Assembly (NCBI GenBank): GCA_022825825.1
Contig: JAJDWA010000034.1
Coordinates: forward strand, 1 to 64,000
Reading direction: 5' to 3'
DNA length: 64,000 nt
From: Candidatus Poribacteria bacterium
Lineage (GTDB): Bacteria > Poribacteria > WGA-4E > WGA-3G
Shown: in pieces, positions 52,651-62,000 of the stretch
How positions within the stretch are numbered: position 1 is the first letter of the stretch
Layout: every line of letters starts with the position of its first letter
Position numbers and translations under genes: made by a program
The notes under the pieces: model-generated
The model's database searches: none
What the model saw: only the letters and a program-made list of their open reading frames with translations
What the model was told of the DNA's origin: nothing

Positions 52651-52992
52651 TTACCTCTTCTTGTTCCATGCATCGTACTCAGCGTGTGTCAGGACTTCAT
52701 GAATGACAACTTGCTGATGTTTATATCGCATAATTGTAATAAGTCGCGCTTTGTTCCCACCAATGTTGAAGACTGTAAACGTTGTTGTTTGATTGCTGTA
52801 AGGAACTTGCTGCCTTAGTTGCACAGGCGTTTCTTTTTTCACTAAGTCGGCATGAGGAAATGTTTCTCGCAATTCTGTTACTGAATTAAAACTCTGTTGT
52901 CGCATCAACTCAAGCCAACGGAGAAGTCCTGGTCTGGAGGTTGAGTGTCTTTCTGAAAATTCAGTGAGTTTATGTTCAGAAATAATCTGCAT
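52651..52992 (-). CDS. higB: HigB-type mRNA interferase toxin
   Basis: A 113-residue RelE-superfamily toxin of the HigB_toxin family that cleaves mRNA at the ribosome. I use the ATG at 52992; a TTG six bases earlier is also in frame. The characteristic text is FNIGGNKARLITIMRYKHQQVVIHEVLTHAEYDAW, spread over the C-terminal half, and the helical opening RPGLLRWLELMRQQ. The gene is complete with no frameshift. The order toxin-first is normal for higBA. Its partner is the HigA-like TPR protein immediately downstream. Confidence 0.9.
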   Translation of the reverse strand: MQIISEHKLTEFSERHSTSRPGLLRWLELMRQQSFNSVTELRETFPHADLVKKETPVQLRQQVPYSNQTTTFTVFNIGGNKARLITIMRYKHQQVVIHEVLTHAEYDAWNKKR

Positions 52993-53159
52993 TGTCAACT
53001 TATCTTATTTAAGTGCTGCGAAAATTATACATCAATTTGTGAAAGATTTCAAGGAAAAGATCCAGACGTACTTTTGCTCAGCCCTTATGAAGGAACTTTT
53101 AGCGCGAAAGTCTTATTGATCGTTTCACCGCGCATATATAGTTTTCTCAACAACGCTCT

Positions 53160-54308
53160 TTACTCCACATCAACTTTAGGCTTCCCCTCCTGTTCTTGTG
53201 CAAGTTCCAATGCCTTCTGCATATCCTTTTCAGCTTCGCCCATTTGACCCAATCCACGCTTCGCTGAACCGCGATTGATATATGCCTCAACAAAATCGGG
53301 GCTTAATTGTATCGCTTTATTATGGTCAGCAATCGCCTCTTGCGATTTACCGAGTGCATTCTTTGATACACCGCGATGTGTATAGGCAGAAGCAGAATTT
53401 GGATTGAGACGGATCGCTTCATTAAAGTCGGTAATTGCTTCCTCATGTTTATCAAGGGCGCGCTTTGCTTTCCCACGATTGATATAAGCCTCAGTAAAAT
53501 CGGGTTTGAGACGGATCGATTCGTCATGGTCAGCAATAGCATCCTCAGCGTTTCCAAGCTTACTCTTCACAACACCACGGCTGGTATATGCATCAGCGAA
53601 ATTTGGCATCAGTTCAATTGCTTGGTCGTAAGCAGAGAGTGCCTGATCATTTTCATTTTGTTCTGAATGAAGGAATCCGATTGAGAAGAATGCACGTGCG
53701 ACAAGGTCGTTATTGACACCTTTGGCAGTGTTAGCAATAGATCTCCATTTTTCGATCGCCTCTGGAATTTCGCCAGCGTTCTGCAACCGATAAACCTCAA
53801 TGACAGCCTTATCTTCAAGAGATAGGTCTGGATTTTGCTGGATATCTGCAAGGGTGGTCTTTAAAATTTCGACCTTGTTCGGATTGTTAAAGTCTTTACT
53901 TGTCAACTTGGATAGGATTTCTTTGAGTTTGGTCTGATGATTCTCGATTTCCTTGAGAGATAACGCTGCTGCTTTGGCATGTTTTTCTGCCTCGGTAGCC
54001 TGTTTACCCGCTTCATTTACATGTATTAGCATTTGAGATTGTATGCTCGTAAACTTTCCATATACGAGATAAGCGGCTATACCCGTTACAATCGGAATCA
54101 TAATCGTAAAAATGACAAGTACTATACAGATAAGTGCTAACAACCGATTAATTGAATTAGAGCGGTCATTCAGATACTCACGCTTTAATTCGTTGAATTG
54201 TTGGTGAATTGAGGGGTCAACTTCTGGTTTTTCATCTGAACCTTCTGCGGTCTCATCTATAGGAGGTTCTGGTGTCTGATCGAGCTTTTCTTTTCGTTTC
54301 TCTTTCAT
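53160..54308 (-). CDS. Membrane-anchored TPR protein
   Basis: A 382-residue protein: a charged N-terminal 50 residues (rich in Lys, Glu and Pro), a membrane helix at about 56-85 (ALICIVLVIFTIMIPIVTGI), a coiled-coil-like stretch (ATEAEKHAKAAALSLKEIEN) and then five or so TPRs from about 190, clearest as ADAYTSRGVVKSKLGNAEDA, TEAYINRGKAKRALDKHEEA and VEAYINRGSAKRGLGQMGEA. The last repeat (AKRGLGQMGEAEKDMQKALELAQEQ) is similar to the final repeat of the HigA-TPR protein. It lies 167 bp upstream of higB on the same strand, so a functional link with the toxin module is possible. Confidence 0.8.
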   Translation of the reverse strand: MKEKRKEKLDQTPEPPIDETAEGSDEKPEVDPSIHQQFNELKREYLNDRSNSINRLLALICIVLVIFTIMIPIVTGIAAYLVYGKFTSIQSQMLIHVNEAGKQATEAEKHAKAAALSLKEIENHQTKLKEILSKLTSKDFNNPNKVEILKTTLADIQQNPDLSLEDKAVIEVYRLQNAGEIPEAIEKWRSIANTAKGVNNDLVARAFFSIGFLHSEQNENDQALSAYDQAIELMPNFADAYTSRGVVKSKLGNAEDAIADHDESIRLKPDFTEAYINRGKAKRALDKHEEAITDFNEAIRLNPNSASAYTHRGVSKNALGKSQEAIADHNKAIQLSPDFVEAYINRGSAKRGLGQMGEAEKDMQKALELAQEQEGKPKVDVE

Positions 54309-54676
54309 ATTTCACCGCCTTCACAGGGTGCTGTAGAAATATCTTGATTTAATAGATGTGCTACTTACTACCCACTCCCCTTAATACGTAAGGGATTTTA
54401 TCACATACATTAATTCAAGTCAAACCGAAAATCGGTTGATTTTGGCAAACAGATGCAGTAAGCCGTGGGATAATCAAGATCCTTCCGAGAACGGAGAAAT
54501 ATAATTGGTATTTATCAATATTGGGAACGTGATATGGAAGACAGAAGATTAGACATTATAACGTTAACGTGAGTTTAGACCTGGAAACACCGTCTTTAAT
54601 GAAAAATGCTGATAATTAGCCAATATTTTGTAGTGTCCCATTAATTATAGGTTTTACTATAAGCAGGACGCCTTTA
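54309..54676. other. Intergenic, no gene seen
   Basis: A 368-bp A/T-rich gap between two minus-strand genes. It has no open frame or RNA signature. A sequence near 54650 (TAGGTTTTACTATAA) resembles a terminal repeat of the GGTTAGGAAACC elements, but the core hairpin is missing. Confidence 0.6.
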
Positions 54677-55165
54677 TCATTCTTCACTGTGATGTGTGTC
54701 TGTCTCCACTTTTTCCTCTAAAATAAGCGGGGGACGTTTGAAATTCTCACGAATCTTATTAGCAGCTGCAAAAACAGCGCGCGTCCGAATAATACGCCGT
54801 GCTAACCGTTTTTTGCCAGGAAAATCGCTGATAACCAACCCTGCTAAAATTGTTAATAGACCTTGTCCCGGTAGTACAGTCATAAGTGCGCCTGCAACAA
54901 TAAGCACCCCACCCACTAAATTCTTTAGCAGGGAGACAAAAACACGTAAAATTGGGTTTTTGATGTGTTGTCCCTGTTTCGTTTCAGTAAAATAGTCCGA
55001 TGGTAAGAACGCTATCAACGCAGCACAGCCAACGATGCTCAATACAAAACTTGTTACTGAGAAAATTATGACAAGTATCCCAGACGTTCCTATTAACTCC
55101 TTGAGAATTACTAACCACCCGCTAACTGTTTGCCAACAAATTTTTAAAGCATCAATCAACCACAA
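54677..55165 (-). CDS. PGPGW-like membrane protein
   Basis: A 162-residue inner-membrane protein with about three hydrophobic segments. The segment LMTVLPGQGLLTILAGLVISDFPGKKRLARRI corresponds to the PGPGW-type transmembrane family (here with LPGQG), usually a polar PGPG turn between helices. The C-terminus has basic then acidic residues and is cytosolic. Family function is not established. It is preceded by the SDR gene (20 bp), probably cotranscribed. Confidence 0.78.
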   Translation of the reverse strand: MWLIDALKICWQTVSGWLVILKELIGTSGILVIIFSVTSFVLSIVGCAALIAFLPSDYFTETKQGQHIKNPILRVFVSLLKNLVGGVLIVAGALMTVLPGQGLLTILAGLVISDFPGKKRLARRIIRTRAVFAAANKIRENFKRPPLILEEKVETDTHHSEE

Positions 55166-55185
55166 GAGGTTCTTCTCCTAACACT

Positions 55186-55956
55186 TTATCGGCGCGATAC
55201 AGCACCGCCATCAATCGTCATTATATCGCCGCTAATATAGGCGGCATCATCAGAAGCAAGAAACAACACTGCTCCAATATAGTCCCATACCGTTGCACCA
55301 CGTTCAAGCGGGGCATCCGGTGAAGCAGGCAATAATTCAGGAAGGCTATCATCGGTAGGAAGATTTTGTGGCGCGTTCATACCTGTCGGCGCACCACCGC
55401 CAGGGGCAATAGCATTTACAGTGATGCCGTGTGGACGGAGTTCCAAAGCAAGACTACGTGTTAATCTGTTGACTGCTGCTTTGCTCACACAATAACTTAA
55501 TACGCCTGCATGCGACTCCTCAGCAAAGATAGACGAGTTATTTATGATACGTCCCCGTATCTTTTGCGCTACCATCACCTTGGCAACCGCCTGTGCACAC
55601 AGCAGACACCCTTTGACATTAACCGCCATTACTTTGTCAAACCCTTCTGGCGTCAATTCAAAAAGTGTTTGGCGATTGATAATTCCTGCGTTGTTAAAGA
55701 GAATATCAATTCGTTTGAATGTTTCAACAGCGGTATTTACAGCAGCCTGAACTTGTGCAGGATCAGTAACATCTAACGGCACGGCAATTGCTTTTCCATC
55801 TTCAGCGCGGATTTCTGCGGCGACAGCATCCGCATTTCTGCCACCTGCGACAACTACAGATGCTCCTTCCCGCGCAAACGCTAAACATGCAGCGCGTCCA
55901 ATACCTAAAGGTCCGCCACCACCTGTTACAAATGCTACCCGATTTTCAAAACGCAT
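55186..55956 (-). CDS. Short-chain dehydrogenase/reductase
   Basis: A 256-residue SDR with intact family motifs: NAD(P) loop TGGGGPLGIG near 11, NNAG near 90, the catalytic serine in NNSSIFAE and Tyr-x-x-x-Lys in SYCVSKAAVNRL near 160, and the C-terminal SGDIMTIDGGAVSRR. A classical oxidoreductase of the FabG/dehydrogenase type; substrate unknown. A small insertion with PTGMNAPQNLPTDDSLP near 195 is in the substrate-binding loop. Confidence 0.92.
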   Translation of the reverse strand: MRFENRVAFVTGGGGPLGIGRAACLAFAREGASVVVAGGRNADAVAAEIRAEDGKAIAVPLDVTDPAQVQAAVNTAVETFKRIDILFNNAGIINRQTLFELTPEGFDKVMAVNVKGCLLCAQAVAKVMVAQKIRGRIINNSSIFAEESHAGVLSYCVSKAAVNRLTRSLALELRPHGITVNAIAPGGGAPTGMNAPQNLPTDDSLPELLPASPDAPLERGATVWDYIGAVLFLASDDAAYISGDIMTIDGGAVSRR

Positions 55957-56351
55957 TTAGTTCTTCTTCCAAAGTTGTATTCTATAATTCATTATAGCAT
56001 AATATACGATAGATGTAAAATGAAATTGGGAGGACATAATTAAATGTCTAATAGCTGCGTAGGTTGGATAGAGTGCAGCGAAACCTAACATTAACAGGAC
56101 TTACGCAGAAATTGGATTTCTCAGCAAAATTGAACGGATATCAACAAAGAACGCACAATGAATTGTCCTTGGTGAATGCGCGTGTGGCATTCACATTAAA
56201 CACTGTAACGTCTGAAATGGGCAAATTACGAAATTTAAAATAAATAAAACAATCAGGGCAGTTGCATTATGCAACTGCCCTGATTGTTTTTAGATGGGTT
56301 ACGCATCTTGATTGTGTTCTGAAATATATTAAATTGCCTTAGTGATGAAAC
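55957..56351. other. Intergenic region with repeat pieces
   Basis: Contains one MITE-type end AGGACTTACGCA at 56097-56108, a small hairpin with GAATGCGC...GCATTC around 56175-56193 and the strong terminator hairpin at 56246-56290. No gene seen. Confidence 0.6.
56246..56290 (-). terminator. Intrinsic terminator
   Basis: Perfect 20-base arms (AAAACAATCAGGGCAGTTGC and its complement) around the loop ATTAT, followed on the minus strand by GTTTTATTTA. It lies about 60 bp beyond the stop of the ClpP-fold protease gene and fits the termination of that minus-strand transcript. On the plus strand it would also end in TTTTTA. Confidence 0.85.
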
Positions 56352-57359
56352 TTAATTCTGATCAGGATTAGGCTGAATACCTATATTAATATTCTGTTGA
56401 CCTCCTAATTTAATATAAGCTATGCCCTTATGGTTTTCAATAATTTTGAATGCAGCCGTGGACGAAAAAGTGTGCATACAAGCATTGTGGATTGATAGGA
56501 CTATATCTTGCAATTGAGTATTGTCCTCTAATTTTTTTATTATTAATCCAATCTTATCACTGCAATCTTTCGGGGATAAATGCCTATCATGAGACTTAAG
56601 AAAATCATAATCTCCAAGTGTTCCCACTATTTGAGAGGCTTTTTTTGCAGCATCCTGTTCATCAATATCTTGGAACATAACCGAAATAAGTGAATGAGTA
56701 ACCATCTCTTTGGTCATATCAATAGCTTTCTCACACCTATTAATTAATCCTGGACTATATTTATTCAAGATAGGTTGCCATACAAGGATTTTATCTGGGT
56801 ATTCCTGTATTTGATTATATGCTTCTTCAAATTCCTGTATTATAGCATGCGCCGGAATTCTGCCCATATTCGGTATATTTATTTGAGGGTCAATAGGACC
56901 GAGACTTGAATGCTCTCCCATATATATTTCCTTACAAGCACAAGCAATTACTGTACCTCCAGACATTGCAAGTTGAGGGACAAATGCCCTTATATCCCCT
57001 TTAAAAATTGACCTTAAATAATATACAAGAGATTCTGTGGCAGCAATCTCCCCTCCTGGTGTATGTAGTATTAGATCTAACCCTTCATCATGGTTAAGAT
57101 TATCTAATACACTCATAAATCCGATTTTATCTTCATCGTTTATTTCTACTCCACGTATATCAGGTTTTTGCAGCCACCCAGAATAGTAGATTAATACATT
57201 TCGACCAGTAAGATCGAACATGTTTTTTAGATACCGCCTTCTGATACCATCAAAATCATAGTTAATCGGCGTCCCAACAATTTGTTGACCCCGCTGTCCA
57301 CGATTCCCACGCCGCTGGTGAGCCTGAATTTCTTCCATAAGCTGATTCCAAGTTGCCAT
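56352..57359 (-). CDS. SDH/ClpP-fold serine protease-like protein
   Basis: A 335-residue cytosolic protein of the serine dehydrogenase proteinase (SDH_sah) family, ClpP/SppA fold. I use the ATG at 57359, seven bases after GGAGGG; an upstream ATG at 57374 is less well placed. The key text is LILHTPGGEIAATESLVYYL near 96-115 and the nucleophile Ser133 in QLAMSGGTVIACACKEIYMG, followed by SSLGPIDPQI. A general base cannot be assigned with certainty. Such proteases may degrade membrane or secreted proteins or act in stress. It overlaps the small upstream gene at 57262. Confidence 0.82.
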   Translation of the reverse strand: MATWNQLMEEIQAHQRRGNRGQRGQQIVGTPINYDFDGIRRRYLKNMFDLTGRNVLIYYSGWLQKPDIRGVEINDEDKIGFMSVLDNLNHDEGLDLILHTPGGEIAATESLVYYLRSIFKGDIRAFVPQLAMSGGTVIACACKEIYMGEHSSLGPIDPQINIPNMGRIPAHAIIQEFEEAYNQIQEYPDKILVWQPILNKYSPGLINRCEKAIDMTKEMVTHSLISVMFQDIDEQDAAKKASQIVGTLGDYDFLKSHDRHLSPKDCSDKIGLIIKKLEDNTQLQDIVLSIHNACMHTFSSTAAFKIIENHKGIAYIKLGGQQNINIGIQPNPDQN

Positions 57360-57540
57360 TTTCAGTCCCTCCAAAATTTAGATTAGAACTATCACTTGTT
57401 TTAGTATAAAGTCTTTGATGTGGAGGATCTAATGGCAAAGTACGTAAAGCTTGGAAATATTTAGCATACGCAATAGTTGCCTTATCTAATTCGCAGAAAA
57501 ATTCTTCTACTCCCTGTTTTGATACACTTAAACTTGTCAT
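57262..57540 (-). CDS. Small protein overlapping the protease gene start
   Basis: A 92-residue frame beginning at 57540 with GCGAGGTG nine bases upstream, reading MTSLSVSKQGVEEFFCELDK and then a helical ATIAYAKYFQALRTLPLDPP. It runs 98 bases into the protease gene in another frame, where the residues (NSGSPAAWESWTAG) are of low complexity and may be by-product. The first 60 residues look like a real small protein, and translation into the next gene would allow coupling. No family recognised. Confidence 0.5.
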   Translation of the reverse strand: MTSLSVSKQGVEEFFCELDKATIAYAKYFQALRTLPLDPPHQRLYTKTSDSSNLNFGGTENGNLESAYGRNSGSPAAWESWTAGSTNCWDAD

Positions 57541-57963
57541 TTTACACCTCGCATTCAAGACTTAATTCTTAGATTGTATATCAATACTATTATACTATTA
57601 TACAATTTTATAAGTATTAAGTCAATTAAAATGTTCATAAGATAAATCATGTATGTGAATTTGAAGTTGCTTCATAGTATTACTAACCCCTTCAAACTTG
57701 AACCTTCATTTTCTGATACAACCAAAAGAATATTTCCTTCATAAAACGCAAAAGCATTGAAATTTAATGTAACCTGATTGATTGGAAACACGTTTATATT
57801 TGGGGCAAATTGCCATCATAAGAAGTATTATACCACAGATCAATTTCATTAACAACTTTTTTCGGCACTTTTTTATGTGTTTTTCATGTGTTTTTCATGT
57901 GTTTTTCTTGAAAGAAACGAAATTCTGTCTTATCACGTTTCAGTATTATCAATCTGTAACTTC

Positions 57964-58037
57964 GAGGTCATAGATTGTTAATCGTCTTGCGATCAGCCTT
58001 GAGGTCATAGATTGTTAATCGTCTTGCGATCAGCCTT
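57964..58037. repeat. 37-bp tandem direct repeat, two copies
   Basis: The unit starting GAGGTCATAGATTGTTAATC is repeated exactly (57964-58000 and 58001-58037) without a spacer. A diverged partial copy (GTCATAAACTACTAATCG) follows near 58087. There is no spacer between copies and no cas gene in the window, so it is not treated as a CRISPR array. Confidence 0.8.
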
Positions 58038-58257
58038 GTAGTGGACGGGTCATCGGTGCTGATTGCGTTTTAGAAAATTCTCACAAGTCATAAACTACTA
58101 ATCGTTTTAAATAATCTAATCGTTTTAAATAATGTGTTGTTTTTATTAACGATATGATAATTTTAATATTTTCGTCAAAAAGTACTCATTGCAGCTCTTA
58201 TTGTAGGGAGCAGACTCTGTGATCGCCCGTTGGTTCCACATCTGAAAATGGGTCGTT

Positions 58258-58309
58258 ATAAAAGATTAGAACCGAGTTTTTACCTAAAAACTCGGTTCTA
58301 ATCTTTTAT
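58258..58309. terminator. Strong bidirectional hairpin/terminator
   Basis: Two 25-base arms, one the exact complement of the other (the left arm begins ATAAAAGATTAGAACCGAG), around a CC centre. It ends in T-rich or A-rich runs on both sides and stands 17 bp after the stop of the PhnB-like minus-strand gene, so terminating that transcript is its probable use. Long perfect symmetry also suggests recent origin from a repeat. Confidence 0.8.
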
Positions 58310-58325
58310 CCGATAACGGACTAGG

Positions 58326-58748
58326 CTATGCTTGTGTATGGCATGCCATAATGTCCCAAGTGATACCGAATTTGTCAGTACATTTGCCGTAGTAGGAACC
58401 CCAGAACACATCGCCCATCGGCATTATCACTTTGCCGCCATTAGATATTTTCGCAAAGATTTCGTCTGCATGCGATCTTTCACCCGTCTCAAAGCAGAGC
58501 GAGAAGTTGTTACCTGGAACGCGTGGCGGCCCGAACGATGAACAGGTGTCGCTGCCCATCAGAACATTGGAACCAATTGGAAGGGAAACGTGCATGATAC
58601 GATCAAGGTCTTCCTCAGCAACGCCAAGGTCTTCTGGTGCTTCACGGAATGTTGAAATGTTCATGAACTCGCCACCGAAAACAGAGCGATAGAATTCAAA
58701 CGCTTCGCGGCATTCATTGTTGAAGGTTAAGTAGGGGTTGAGTATCAT
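58326..58748 (-). CDS. PhnB-like VOC protein
   Basis: A 140-residue VOC/glyoxalase-fold protein of the PhnB group: NPYLTFNNECREAFEFYRSV is the family opening, with the central LMGSDTCSSFGPPRVPGNNF and C-terminal VFWGSYYGKCTDKFGITWDI. The function of most members is unknown; E. coli PhnB is not required for phosphonate breakdown. Complete and of normal length. Monocistronic, with a terminator downstream. Confidence 0.9.
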   Translation of the reverse strand: MILNPYLTFNNECREAFEFYRSVFGGEFMNISTFREAPEDLGVAEEDLDRIMHVSLPIGSNVLMGSDTCSSFGPPRVPGNNFSLCFETGERSHADEIFAKISNGGKVIMPMGDVFWGSYYGKCTDKFGITWDIMACHTQA

Positions 58749-58888
58749 TATCTTCTCCTAAAAAGTGATTGTAATTAATTATTGCAGGTTGTTAAACCTA
58801 TCCATATATAACACGTTTTGGAAGTTATTTTAGTTTCAATTTTGAACCATCTGTAGGGCGGGCAAATTAATATTTGTGAAAATATCAC

Positions 58889-58966
58889 TGTAGGGCGGGG
58901 TCCCTGTGCCCCGCCATCGCATAGGATGTGCCAAGCAATGGGCGGGCACAGGGACCCGCCCCTACA
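58889..58966. repeat. Inverted repeat of the GGGCGGGTCCCTGTGCCCGCC type
   Basis: Arms TGTAGGGCGGGGTCCCTGTG at the left and its near-complement at 58940-58966 surround the spacer. The whole lies in the 343-bp gap before the second restriction-methylase gene. It is a small structured repeat, G/C-rich in an A/T-rich gap. No coding capacity. A long upstream extension of the next gene's frame crosses this repeat and is not taken as coding. Confidence 0.7.
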
Positions 58967-59091
58967 ATAAAAGTTGGACAGTTTTTGCCAAAAACTTTAC
59001 ACACTCGATTGAGCATTTCCTCTTGCAATCACACACCAATTCACATATAATTGGCATTACAAAAAACACCCGAAAACATAAAGGGAACATG

Positions 59092-62000
59092 ATGCCCGAT
59101 CTTAATATCAAACCCACGCACAAACCGATCAAAACATACTACGCGGAACTCGCAAAATACGCACAACTCGGTGCAGAAAACGAGGGCAGCGTCCGCGCTG
59201 CATTCCAAAGCCTACTCCAACACTATTGCGGACAATCCAACTTCACACTCCTTTGCGAAAAGACACTCCACACCGCAGACAACAGACGTATCACCCCCGA
59301 TGGTGAAGTCGTCGACGCTTACGGGTTACCGCACGGCTATTGGGAAGCAAAAGATTCACAGGACGACCTACACATTGAGGCAAACAAAAAATTCGCGGCA
59401 GGTTACCCCTCCAAAAACATTGTGCTGCAATCACCGACACATGCACTCCTCTATCAAAACGGGCAGCTACAGCTTGACTTAGACATCACCGATTCGCAAA
59501 ACCTTGTGCATGTACTCCATACCTTCTTTGCGTATCGTGAAGAGAACATCTCGGCATGGCATGCAGCCGTTGTAGAATTCAGAGAGATTGTCCCCGAACT
59601 CGGTGAGAAACTGGCGGCGTTAATAGAAACTGAACGCCAAAACAATCCACATTTTCATGACGCGTTCTCCAAATTCCATCAACAGTGCCAAACCTCTATC
59701 AACCCGAACCTATCCATCGCAGCAGTGGAAGAGATGCTTATCCAACATCTGCTAACTGAACGGATTTTCGCAACGATATTTGATAACCGCGACTTTACAC
59801 GTCGAAATATCATCGCACGTGAAATTGAAACCGTCATTGACGTTCTGACCGAACGCACCCTCAACCGCTCTGAATTTCTTCGCCCCTTGAACCCGTTTTA
59901 CGTGGCAATAGAGAAAACCGCCCTCACTATTACCGATTTCTCACAGAAACAGGGATTTCTGAATACCGTTTATGAACAGTTTTTTCAAGGGTTCTCCGTG
60001 AAGGTAGCAGACACACACGGCATCGTCTACACACCGCAACCGATTGTGGATTTTATGGTGAAAAGCGTTGAACATATCTTGCAGACAGAGTTTAACCGTT
60101 CTATGTCCGATAGTGGTGTGCATATCATTGACCCGTTTGTTGGTACAGGCAACTTTATTGTCCGCATTATGCAGGAACTTGACCCGATTGCGTTAGAACG
60201 GAAATACACTGCCGACCCGCCAGAACTCCAGTGCAATGAGGTGATGCTACTGCCATACTATATTGCTAGTCTGAACATAGAACATCAGTTTTTCACTGCC
60301 ACGAACCGATACGCCTCTTTTGAGGGTATCTGTCTTGTGGATACTTTTGAGGTGGCAGAGGAACGCCAGATGTCCCTATTCGCGCCTGAAAATACCGCGC
60401 GCGTTGAAAAGCAGAAGCAGACACCGATGTTCGTGGTTATCGGCAATCCACCTTACAATATGGGACAGGTGAATGAGAACGACAACAACAAAAATCGCAA
60501 ATATGAGACGATGGACAAACGGGTTGCAGAAACTTATGTAAAGGATTCCGCAGCAACGAACAGAAATAAACTCTACGATCCATACATAAAAGCGATTCGG
60601 TGGGGATTAGACAGAATTGGTGAGGAGGGGATTGTCGCCTATATTACAAACAACAGTTTTCTTGATGGTGTAGCATTTGACGGTATGCGGAAACACCTTG
60701 CAGATGATTGCGATGCAATTTACGTGCTTGATTTAGGTGGGAATGCAAGGAAAGGTTTGAAGGTGTCCGATGCCAATGTGTTTGGGATTCGCGTTGGTGT
60801 AAGTATCAACCTGTTTGTTAAGAAAAAGAATGACTCATCAGAAACCCCGCGTCTCTTTTACTATCGCTCCGATGACTTGTGGAACAAAAAACAAAAATTT
60901 GACTTTCTCAATGAACGTCAACATGCAGGCGGTATAGAGTGGCAACCGATTCAACCGGATGCACGACATACGTGGCTTACTGAAGGACTCCACGCCGAGT
61001 TTGACACTTTCATTCCGATGGGGACTAAGGAAGCAAAGACAGTGAAGGAAGCGGGGGTAAATGTAATTTTCAAAATCTATAGTTATGGGGTTTGCACGGG
61101 TCGCGATGCATGGGTGTGCAACTTTAACCGAGATGCACTCACTGAAAATATAAGCATGATGATTGAAAATTATAACGCAGAAGTTTCACGTTGGGCACAA
61201 AGGACGGACCGGGAAATCAAACTCGATGATTTCGTGGTGTCTGATAACAGAAAAATTAAGTGGACTTCAAGCTTAAAACAGCATCTAAAAAGTGGACAAA
61301 CCGCAGAATTTGCAGATACTAAAATTCGACAGTCGTTTTACCGTCCTTTCACAAAATTAAATCTTTTTTTCGATCGTGTTATGAATCAGAGAGTTCATGT
61401 TTTTCCATCCTTCTTTCCTAACACGAAAACAGAAACCGAAAATCGCATGGTATGGCTCAAAGTTGGGAAAGATTGGCCAATGTTTGCACTGATGACAAAC
61501 AAACTTTCTGATGCCTTGCCTCAAGGTGGTTCTCAATGCTTCCCCTTCTACACCTACGACGAAGACGGCACAAACCGAAAAGAGAACATCACCGATTGGG
61601 CATTAGCACAGTTCCGCACACACTACAAAGACGATTCCATCAGCAAGTGGGACATCTTCCACTATAACTACGGCATCCTGCATCATCCTGAGTATCGTGA
61701 AAAGTATCAGGCGAACCTCAAACGCGATCTACCGCATATCCCTTTTGCCTCATCTATCGAAGCTTTTTGGGGTTTTGCCAACGCAGGCGCGCGGTTAGCA
61801 GACATCCACGTCAACTACGAATCCCAATCCGAATACGATAAACTAAAGTTAATCCAAAACCCAGACGTTCCGCTCAATTGGCGTGTTGAGAAGATGAAGC
61901 TTGCCAAAGACAAAACCTCTCTCGTCTATAACGATTTTCTCACACTTGACGGTATCCCCGCAAAAGCGTTTGAGTATCGGCTTGGTACCCGTTCTGCGTT

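Larger units (their letters stand above)
57541..58325. other. Intergenic with two kinds of tandem repeat and a strong hairpin
   Basis: 785 bp with no convincing gene. It holds an 11-base unit (ATGTGTTTTTC) three times at 57875-57907, a 37-base unit twice in tandem at 57964-58037, a weaker AATCGTTTTAAATAAT repeat near 58097-58128 and the terminator at 58258-58309. The stretch is A/T-rich and looks like a rapidly changing gap. Confidence 0.65.

Noticed and set aside
57964-58037. Two 37-base repeats as a CRISPR array
   Set aside because: The copies are directly adjacent with no spacer, only two intact units exist, and no cas gene is in the window.
58906-59088. N-terminal extension of the second restriction-methylase gene
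   Set aside because: The extra residues cross an inverted repeat and have no counterpart in the paralogue, whereas the ATG at 59092 has a ribosome site and aligned start.
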